From Variovorax boronicumulans (lineage in GTDB: Bacteria > Pseudomonadota > Gammaproteobacteria > Burkholderiales > Burkholderiaceae_C): 64,000 bases of DNA. Of the stretch, positions 56,637-64,000 are shown one piece after another (the stretch's first letter is position 1; each line of letters begins with the position of its first letter). Location: the NCBI RefSeq assembly GCF_019352895.1, contig NZ_JAAAFX010000004.1:2492485-2556484 (forward strand), in the 5' to 3' direction. The position numbers and the translations under genes are program-made. Under the pieces are notes generated by a model that worked only from the letters and a program-made list of their open reading frames with translations, was not told the origin of the DNA and ran no database searches.

Positions 56637-57583
56637 TGCGCCTCCATCAGCTTCTCGAGCTTGACCGCGTCGACGGCGAAGGCGCGGATGCCCTCGGCCA
56701 GTTTCTCGGTCGCCATCGCGTCCTCGTTGAGCGCGAAGCGGAAGGCCGGCTCGTCGAGCACCACGCGCGGGATCTCGCGTGCCTTGGCGGCGTCGGCGTC
56801 CAGCGCATGGGCCAGCGGCGCGTCGCTGGCGGCCAGTTCGGCCAGCAGGTCGGGGCTGATGGTCAGCAGGTCGCAGCCCGCGAGCGCGGCGATCTGGCCG
56901 ACGTTGCGGAAGCTCGCGCCCATGACCTCGGTCGCGATGCCGTGGTGCTTGTAGTAGTCGAAGATCTGGCGCACCGACTGCACGCCGGGATCGTTGGCGC
57001 CGGCGCTGGCGGCCTCGTTCCAGGCGCTGCCGGCGGACTTCTTGTGCCAGTCGTAGATGCGGCCGACGAAGGGCGAGATCAGCTTCACGCCGGCCGCGCC
57101 GCAGGCCACGGCCTGGGCGAAGGAGAACAGCAGCGTGAGGTTGGTGTGGATGCCCTTCTGCTCGAGCTGCCTAGCGGCCTCGATGCCTTCCCAGGTGGCG
57201 GCGATCTTGATCAGCAGGCGCTTCTCGGGGTCGATGCCCTCGGCGCGGTACAGCGCCACGATGCGGTCGGCGCGCGCCAGCGTGGCGGCGGTGTCGAAGC
57301 TCAGGCGGGCGTCGACTTCTGTCGACACGCGGCCGGGCACCAGCGACAGGATCTCGGTGCCGAAGCGCACCAGCAGCCGGTCGATCACCTCGTCCACCGG
57401 GCGGCCCTTGTGCGCACGCACGGCCTCGTCGAGCAGCGGCCGGTAGTCGGGCTTCTGCACGGCCTTGAGGATCAGCGACGGGTTGGTCGTCGCGTCCTGC
57501 GGCTTGAACTGGGCAAGCTGATGAAAGTCACCGGTGTCGGCAACCACGGTGGTCCATTGGCGAAGGGCATCGAGTTGGTTCAT
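56633..57583 (-). CDS. tal: Transaldolase
   Basis: 316 residues from the ATG of [10 protein letters not shown], matching TalB starts; an ATG three codons earlier exists. [12 protein letters not shown], the Schiff-base Lys in [11 protein letters not shown], and [10 protein letters not shown] are conserved. It transfers a dihydroxyacetone unit between sedoheptulose-7-P and glyceraldehyde-3-P. It is co-transcribed with pgi. Confidence 0.95.
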   Translation of the reverse strand: MNQLDALRQWTTVVADTGDFHQLAQFKPQDATTNPSLILKAVQKPDYRPLLDEAVRAHKGRPVDEVIDRLLVRFGTEILSLVPGRVSTEVDARLSFDTAATLARADRIVALYRAEGIDPEKRLLIKIAATWEGIEAARQLEQKGIHTNLTLLFSFAQAVACGAAGVKLISPFVGRIYDWHKKSAGSAWNEAASAGANDPGVQSVRQIFDYYKHHGIATEVMGASFRNVGQIAALAGCDLLTISPDLLAELAASDAPLAHALDADAAKAREIPRVVLDEPAFRFALNEDAMATEKLAEGIRAFAVDAVKLEKLMEAQ

Positions 57584-57713
57584 GCGGAACATTATCCCGC
57601 TGCAAAACGACGGCATCGGTACTCTCCGCCCAAACTACAGCGCCTGTGGTCCATGGCTGACGGACACGGCCCACGAGGCGGCTTAGGGTCGAGGACCGCC
57701 TTTGGAGAATTTC

Positions 57714-58394
57714 ATGCCCCTTCGCTCCCCTCCCCGAACGCCCGCCCCCTTCGACGACCGCCGCTTCAGTGCCTCGGTCGGTACCCTGGCCACCGCCTTC
57801 CTCGTGGGTGGCGCATTGGCGTTGGCGAGCTTCGGCGTGGCGCGCGCGGCCCGGGCCCACGGACAGGTGCCCGCCGGGCCGGCCGACGGCGCACCGCTGA
57901 TGCGCGCGCCGCTCCAGGCCGTGGCGCCGGTCGACATCAAGCGCTACGCCGGCCTGTGGCATGAGCAGGCGCGCCTGCCCAATCGATTCCAGAAGAATTG
58001 CGCAGGGCCGGTCACGGCCGAATACACGCCCCTGGCCGACGGCACGGTGGAGGTGCGCAACCGCTGCATCCGCAGCGATGGCAATTTCGACGAGGCCGTG
58101 GGCAGCGCCCGTGTGGTGCCCATGGCGGGCCAGCCCGGTGCCGGGCGGCTCGAGGTGCGCTTCGCGCCCGCCTGGCTCAGCTGGCTGCCGGCGGTCTGGG
58201 GCGACTACTGGATCCTCAAGCTCGACCGCGACTACGAGGTCGCGCTGGTCGGCACGCCCGATCGCGACTACCTCTGGGTGCTGTCGCGCAACCCGGTGCT
58301 GGACGAAGCGGCGCTGCAGGTCGAACTCGACTACGCGCGCAGCCTGGGCTTCGACGTGGACAAGGTGGTGCGCACGGGCGCACCGGCGAACTAG
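57714..58394 (+). CDS. blc: Bacterial lipocalin (Blc-type)
   Basis: 226 residues. An N-terminal membrane segment (VGTLATAFLVGGALALASFGVARA) acts as a signal or anchor, with no lipobox Cys nearby, unlike E. coli Blc. Lipocalin motif 1 is YAGLWHEQARLPNRFQKNC, and NFDEAVGSARVV, WGDYWILKLD and YLWVLSRNP follow. Lipid or hydrophobic-ligand binding is inferred. The ATG has GGAG seven bases upstream. It overlaps the convergent HAD gene by 4 bp. Confidence 0.88.
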   Translation: MPLRSPPRTPAPFDDRRFSASVGTLATAFLVGGALALASFGVARAARAHGQVPAGPADGAPLMRAPLQAVAPVDIKRYAGLWHEQARLPNRFQKNCAGPVTAEYTPLADGTVEVRNRCIRSDGNFDEAVGSARVVPMAGQPGAGRLEVRFAPAWLSWLPAVWGDYWILKLDRDYEVALVGTPDRDYLWVLSRNPVLDEAALQVELDYARSLGFDVDKVVRTGAPAN

Positions 58395-59026
58395 GCCGCA
58401 GCGAGCGACGGCACGAAGCGCGCCACCTGCGCCGCCAGCGCCTTGGGCGCGGTGCAGTGGATCGCATGCCAGCCCAGCCCGCGCGCGGCCTCGACGTTGG
58501 CCGCGGTGTCGTCGATGAACAGCGTCTGCGCGGGATCGAAGCCGTGGCGCCAGGCCAGCATCTGGTAGATGTCGCTGTGCGGCTTGATGAGCTTCACGTC
58601 ACCCGAGAAGATGCCGCCGTCGAACCATTCGAAGAAGGGCAGCCGCCGCTGCAGCGCGCGCGCATAGGGCACGGGCATGTTCGAGAGGTAGTACAGGCGC
58701 ACGTCCGCGCCCGCCTCGCGCTGGGCGCGCAGGTCCGCCAGCAGGGCCACGCTCTCGGCGATCGGCTCGAGATGCTCACCCAGCGGCGCCACCATCGCAT
58801 GCACCCTGTCGGCCGGCAGCGCCAGCCGCGCGGACGTGCGCGCGACCACCTCGTCGACGCTGCGGATGCCGCAATCGAAGTCGAGCCAGTCGGCGTGGTG
58901 GAAGAAGGCCTTGGCCAGCGCGCGGCCGGCTTCGGCGGTGGCGGCGCGCTCGGGAAAATGCGCCTGCAGCAGGCGGCCGGGCTCCCAGCCGACGAGCACG
59001 GCGCCCAGATCGAATACGACGTTCAT
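58391..59026 (-). CDS. HAD-family hydrolase (YihX-like)
   Basis: 211 residues. Motif I is NVVFDLGAVLV: Asp6 followed by Leu-Gly, as in the YihX/DLG group instead of DxD. Motif II YYLSNMP, motif III Lys in DVKLIKPHSDIY, motif IV FIDDTAANVEAA. A sugar-phosphate phosphatase such as glucose-1-phosphatase or a haloacid-type hydrolase is likely. The start is the ATG right before the motif I strand. Confidence 0.87.
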   Translation of the reverse strand: MNVVFDLGAVLVGWEPGRLLQAHFPERAATAEAGRALAKAFFHHADWLDFDCGIRSVDEVVARTSARLALPADRVHAMVAPLGEHLEPIAESVALLADLRAQREAGADVRLYYLSNMPVPYARALQRRLPFFEWFDGGIFSGDVKLIKPHSDIYQMLAWRHGFDPAQTLFIDDTAANVEAARGLGWHAIHCTAPKALAAQVARFVPSLAAA

Positions 59027-59072
59027 GGCGCCATTGTTCCACGGCACCCTGACAGGTCTCTGTCAGCGCCCC

Positions 59073-60137
<1,065 letters not shown>

Positions 60138-60148
60138 GTGTTCTCGTC

Positions 60149-62362
60149 TCAGTGTGCGGCGACCGCCGGGGTCGCCACGCCGGCCTTGCGCCGCCCCAGC
60201 TTGCGTTCGCCGACCACGAACTGGATCAGCGCGATGGCCGCCGACATCAGCACGATCAGCACGGTGCAGTAGGCCAGCGCCACGCCGTAGTCGCCGTTGC
60301 CGACGCGGCCGATGATGTAGGTGGTGGCCAGTTCGTTCTCGGCCGTGACCAGGAAGATCACCGCGCTGACCGTGGTCATGGCGCGCACGAAGCTGTAGAC
60401 CAGCGCGGCCACGAGCGCGGGCTTGAGCAGCGGCAGCACCACCTTGAACAGCGTCTGCGCGGTGGAGGCGCGCAGCATCAACGAGGCCTCGTCGAGCGAA
60501 CGGTCGAGCTGCTTGAAGGCCGCGGTGCCGGCGCGCACGCCCACCGGCAGGTTGCGGAACATGAAGCACAGCACGATGATCAGCCCGGTGCCCGTGAGCT
60601 CGAAGGGCGGCACGTTGAAGGCCAGGATGTAGCTCACGCCCAGCACCGTGCCTGGAATCGCGAAGGCCAGCAGCGCGGCGAACTCGAAGGCACCCTGCCC
60701 CTTGAACTCGTTGCGCGCCAGCAGCCAGGCGATCAGCAGGCCCAGGCCCGCGGTGATCGGCGCCGAGATGCCCGCCAGCTTGAGCGTGGTGATCAGCGAG
60801 TTCCACGCGGTGCCGGCCCACACCAGGCCGAACTGGCCCCACTCGAGCGCGAAGGCGGTCTTGAAGTGGTTCAAGGTCAGCGTGTAGTCGCGGCCCCAGG
60901 TCTGGACGAAGCCGCCGGCGAAGGCGAACAGGTAGACCACCACGGTGAACACGATCCAGGGGAAGGCGATCGAATAGATGGTGCGGCGCACGCCGTCGGG
61001 CAGCGGCATCGCGATGCCCGCGTCGCCCTTGCCGCTGACGGTGGTGTAGTTCTGCTTGCCCAGCAGGCCGCGCTGCAAGGCGAACACGCCCAGCGCGAAC
61101 AGCATCAGCACCCAGGCCAGCGATGCCGCGCGACCCTGGTCGTACTGCGCGCCGACGATCGCGAAGAAGATGTCGGTCGACAGCACCGAGAACTGGCCGC
61201 CCACCACCACCGGGTTGCCGAAGTCGGCGATGCTCTCGATGAAGCCGACGAGGAACGCATTCGCCAGGCCCGGCTTGAGCAGCGGCAGCGTGACCGTGAG
61301 GAAGGTGCGGCGGCGGTCGGCGCGCAGCATCTGCGCGGCCTCCTCCAGGCTGGGCGCGATGCCCTGCACCACGCCGCGCATGATCATGAAGGCGATCGGC
61401 GTGAAGGCGAACAGCTGCGCCACCAGCACGCCCGGCATGCCGTAGAACCAGCGCGTGGGCTCGATGCCGAACCACGATTCGAGCAGCTGGTTGACCACGC
61501 CCGCGCGGCCGAACAGCAGGATCAGCCCGAGCCCGACCACGAAGGGTGGCGTGATGATGGGCAGCAGCGCCAGCACCCGCAGCGGCCCTTGCCAGCGCTT
61601 GCCGCCGCGCTCGGCCATGAGCGCCATCAGCGTGCCCAGGAAGGTGGTGCCGGCGGCCGTGAGCAGCGCCAGGAACAGCGTGTTCCAGGCCACGCCGCAA
61701 CGCGTGCCGCCCGCCAGGCAGCCCAGGCCCCAGATGCGCTCGGTGCCGACGCGCGCCACCAGCGCCGCGATCGACCAGCCGCCGTCCTCGTCGATGAAGG
61801 CGCCGGCCAGCGCCTTCGACACCGGGTAGGCGATGAACAGCGCCATGATCGTGCCGCAGCCGACCACCGCGCCCGCCACGAACAGGTCGCCCTTGAAGAA
61901 GCCCAGCCGCGCCAGGCCGAAGGCCGCCAGCAGCAGCAGGGCCGCCAGCGCGATGAAGCCGCCCGCGCCGATGCCGAACTGGTTGACCGCGAGCTCGCCG
62001 AAGCTGCTGTTGAAGGCCGCGACGCTCCAGCCGCGCGCCCCGATCAGGAAGCCGCTCGCGGCCAGCCCGACGAAGCCCAGGCCGCCACCGGCCAGCAGCC
62101 AGCGGCCCTGGGCACGGCCCGGCGGCTGCAGCGCGCCCACCGCGCAGAGCGCGAGGCCGACGAGCCCGATGAAGAGCCAGCGGCGCCCTTGCGTGGCGGC
62201 CTGCAGCAGGCCGTTGGCGCCTTCGGCGCTGCCGAACACATGGGGCAGCGCCTCGTACCAGCTGGTGTCCTGGATCGCATACCAGGGCAGGAACAGGTAG
62301 CCGACGAGGCCCGCGACGAGGCAGGCCCAGACAGCGGTCCGGGGATGGCGTGCGGCCGACAC
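60149..62362 (-). CDS. Two-domain ferric-type ABC transporter permease
   Basis: 737 residues holding two fused permease halves, each with an EAA loop (about FIPTRWFYGMPG-to-LEEAAQMLRADRRRTFLTVTLPLL, and LDEASLMLRASTAQTLFKVVLPLL). This is the FbpB/ThiP layout. The start is GTG, four bases after the binding-protein stop, so reinitiation is likely. An extended N-terminal membrane region precedes the first half. Confidence 0.87.
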   Translation of the reverse strand: MSAARHPRTAVWACLVAGLVGYLFLPWYAIQDTSWYEALPHVFGSAEGANGLLQAATQGRRWLFIGLVGLALCAVGALQPPGRAQGRWLLAGGGLGFVGLAASGFLIGARGWSVAAFNSSFGELAVNQFGIGAGGFIALAALLLLAAFGLARLGFFKGDLFVAGAVVGCGTIMALFIAYPVSKALAGAFIDEDGGWSIAALVARVGTERIWGLGCLAGGTRCGVAWNTLFLALLTAAGTTFLGTLMALMAERGGKRWQGPLRVLALLPIITPPFVVGLGLILLFGRAGVVNQLLESWFGIEPTRWFYGMPGVLVAQLFAFTPIAFMIMRGVVQGIAPSLEEAAQMLRADRRRTFLTVTLPLLKPGLANAFLVGFIESIADFGNPVVVGGQFSVLSTDIFFAIVGAQYDQGRAASLAWVLMLFALGVFALQRGLLGKQNYTTVSGKGDAGIAMPLPDGVRRTIYSIAFPWIVFTVVVYLFAFAGGFVQTWGRDYTLTLNHFKTAFALEWGQFGLVWAGTAWNSLITTLKLAGISAPITAGLGLLIAWLLARNEFKGQGAFEFAALLAFAIPGTVLGVSYILAFNVPPFELTGTGLIIVLCFMFRNLPVGVRAGTAAFKQLDRSLDEASLMLRASTAQTLFKVVLPLLKPALVAALVYSFVRAMTTVSAVIFLVTAENELATTYIIGRVGNGDYGVALAYCTVLIVLMSAAIALIQFVVGERKLGRRKAGVATPAVAAH

Positions 62363-62366
62363 CGGA

Positions 62367-63383
62367 TCAGCGCGGCAGCGAGTTGACGTCCTTCTCCCAG
62401 CGCGCGATCAGGCGTCGCCGTTCGGCGCTGGCGCCGTACTTCGCGTAGTCGTAGTTGATCAGCTTGATCTTCTTGAAGTCCGGCACGTTGGGGTCGACCG
62501 CGGTCGCCTTGTTCGAGGGCAGCTGGTACTGCTTGGCCGCGGCACCGAAGGTCTGGGCCTGCGGCGTGAGCGCCCATTCGTAGAACTTCTTGGCCTGCTC
62601 GAGGTTGCGCGCGCCCTTGATGATGCTCATCGAGCCGATCTCGGCGCCGGTGCCTTCGGAGGGCGTGACGGTCTCGACCGGGAAGCCCTGCATCTTCTCC
62701 TGCGGCGCGTCGTGCACGAAGCTGATCGACACCGCGGTCTCGCCGCGCGCCACGGCCTTGATCGGACCGGTGCCCGAGCGCGTGTACTGGCCGACGTTCC
62801 TGTGCAGGCCCTTGAGGTACTCGAAGGCCTTGTCCTCGCCCATCATCTGCACCAGCGTGGCGATCATGGTGTAGGCCGTGCCGCTGGAGGCGGGGTTGGC
62901 GACCTGGATGTCGCCCTTGTATTCGGGCTTGAGCAGGTCGGCCCAGCTGCGCGGCACGTCCAGCTTTTTCTTCTTCAGCAGCTCGGTGTTGTAGCCGAAG
63001 CCCAGCGGCCCCGAATACACGCCGACCGTCTTGTAGCCCGACTGCTGCGCCTGCTGCTGCGCCCACGGGTAGAGCTGCGGCAGGCTGGGCGACTTGTACT
63101 CGAGCGTCAGGCCCATCTCGGCCGCCTGCAGATGCGGGTCGCCGGTGCCGCCGAACCAGACGTCGGTCTTGGGGTTGTCCTTCTCGGCGATCAGCTGGGC
63201 CAGCGCCTCGCCCGAGCCCTTGAGCGCCAGGTTGATCTTCACGCCGGTGGTGCGTGCATACACGGTCGCGATCATGTTGCACCAGTCGGCCTGCACCGAG
63301 CAGATGACGTTGACGGTGCCTTGTGCCGATGCACCGGTCGCCAGGCCCACCAGGGCTGCCGCGACCAAAAGCTTCTTATTCAT
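62367..63383 (-). CDS. Ferric-type periplasmic binding protein
   Basis: 338 residues. Signal peptide MNKKLLVAAALVGLATGASA-QG. Family features: VNVICSVQADWCNMIATVYARTTGVKINLALKGSGEALAQLIAEKDNPKTDVWFGGTGD and SIIKGARNLEQAKKFYEWALTPQAQ, as in AfuA/FutA-like receptors. Closely spaced tyrosines (NYDYAKYG) may bind metal. It is first in its operon and divergent from zwf. Confidence 0.87.
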   Translation of the reverse strand: MNKKLLVAAALVGLATGASAQGTVNVICSVQADWCNMIATVYARTTGVKINLALKGSGEALAQLIAEKDNPKTDVWFGGTGDPHLQAAEMGLTLEYKSPSLPQLYPWAQQQAQQSGYKTVGVYSGPLGFGYNTELLKKKKLDVPRSWADLLKPEYKGDIQVANPASSGTAYTMIATLVQMMGEDKAFEYLKGLHRNVGQYTRSGTGPIKAVARGETAVSISFVHDAPQEKMQGFPVETVTPSEGTGAEIGSMSIIKGARNLEQAKKFYEWALTPQAQTFGAAAKQYQLPSNKATAVDPNVPDFKKIKLINYDYAKYGASAERRRLIARWEKDVNSLPR

Positions 63384-63468
63384 GTGGGAGTCTCGCCTTT
63401 GACAATGGAACAAGCGGCCCGCGGGCCGCATCCCTCGAGCGTAGCCCGCACGCCACGGTTGTCGAATC

Positions 63469-63480
63469 GGTACAAGTACC
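63469..63480. promoter_or_regulatory. Palindrome GGTACAAGTACC in the zwf/transporter gap
   Basis: GGTAC and GTACC arms around AA, and TTGT-N9-ACAA overlapping it (63459-63475), 63 bp before zwf. A sugar-responsive repressor site is possible. Confidence 0.35.
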
Positions 63481-63537
63481 ATTCGGCTGGCAAGCCTTGT
63501 ATTGGGCACTTCACCAACTTCACGGATTTTCTTTCCA

Positions 63538-64000
63538 TGAGCTTCGACCTCGTTCTGTTCGGCGGCACTGGCGACCTCGCATGGCGCAAGCTGATGCCGG
63601 CCCTGTTTCAGGCCTTCCGGCACGGCAGCCTGCCCGAAGGCGGGCGCATCATCGGCGTGGCGCGCGACGACCTGTCGGACGACCAGTACCGCGAACTGAT
63701 CCAGTCGCGCTTCGAGGCGGTCGAGGGCTCCAAGCGCCCCAATCCGGAAGAGTTCAAGAAGTTCGCGTCCCTGCTGTACTACCTGCGCATGGACCTGTCG
63801 AAACCCGACGACTATGCCAAGCTGGCCGACACGCTCGAGCGCCGCAACGCCGACACGGTGGTGATGTACGTCGCCACCGCGCCCGCACTGTTCACCCAGG
63901 TGGTCGAGCAGATCGCGGCCGCCGGGCTCAACACCGCGCGCACCCGCGTGGTGCTCGAGAAGCCGCTGGGCCACGACCTGGCCTCGAACCGCGCGATCAA
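63538..64000 (+). CDS. zwf: Glucose-6-phosphate dehydrogenase, partial
   Basis: 154 complete codons plus one base, open to the right edge. MSFDLVLFGGTGDLAWRKLMPALF is the NADP-binding start of Zwf; YVATAPALFTQVVEQI and VVLEKPLGHDLASN match the family. It catalyses the first step of the oxidative pentose-phosphate and Entner-Doudoroff routes. The rest of the gene is outside the window. Confidence 0.92.

Noticed and set aside
60152..62386. + strand open frame opposite the two-domain permease
   Set aside because: Gln/His/Arg-rich shadow of a clear membrane protein.

Overview
The window is a high-GC chromosomal segment that looks like a Comamonadaceae betaproteobacterium, most likely Variovorax or a close relative. 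This is an inference from gene content, the MtlEFGK-type polyol locus, the many Bug/SsuA/MetQ-type binding proteins and two GC-rich repeat families. I see no tRNA, rRNA, CRISPR array, transposase or prophage gene. Coding is dense, and all gaps but one are under 300 bp.

Layout. Positions 1-9.9 kb hold a partial TonB-dependent receptor, a DUF4394 lipoprotein, and a tightly overlapped paoA-paoB-paoC-like molybdenum aldehyde oxidoreductase set whose last gene overlaps a UvrA-like ATPase. Positions 10.0-11.5 kb hold a glycine-zipper/DUF2383 protein and a tiny membrane protein flanking a long inverted repeat. Positions 11.7-32.4 kb form a sulfur-scavenging region: a CysB-family regulator, a taurine/sulfonate ABC transporter with a TauD-type dioxygenase, metNIQ with acireductone dioxygenase, an orphan MetQ, and an ssu operon with alkanesulfonate monooxygenase. 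Interspersed there are a DTW-domain tRNA enzyme, RidA, a LysR regulator, an HPF-like protein, a glycosyltransferase, a GAF-GGDEF protein and a Bug-type binding protein.

Positions 32.5-36.4 kb hold a CGNR-type regulator and an alkylation-response cluster: a 2OG-Fe(II) oxygenase, alkB, ada and a degenerate oxygenase paralogue. Positions 36.6-44.7 kb hold a subtilase lipoprotein, an acyltransferase-3, groES-groEL with promoter and CIRCE operator, an amino-acid permease and an exported MsrA. Positions 44.7-54.9 kb are a polyol (mannitol/sorbitol/arabitol-type) locus: transporter mtlEFGK, polyol dehydrogenases, fructokinase, xylulokinase and an AraC regulator. It is followed by pgi and tal, then a lipocalin, a HAD hydrolase and a ferric-type ABC transporter, and the start of zwf at the right edge.

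How the parts work together. Two sulfur loci (tauD-type and metN) carry the same 27-bp promoter element at the same distance from the start codon, so they are probably co-regulated. The alkylation genes share a 23-bp element upstream of both the first oxygenase and ada. In the mtl and tau operons, palindromic repeats sit at the gene joints. The paoC/uvrA-like overlap may tie aldehyde oxidation to DNA repair. The mtl locus with pgi, tal and zwf can route polyols through fructose-6-P and xylulose-5-P into the pentose-phosphate/Entner-Doudoroff pathways.
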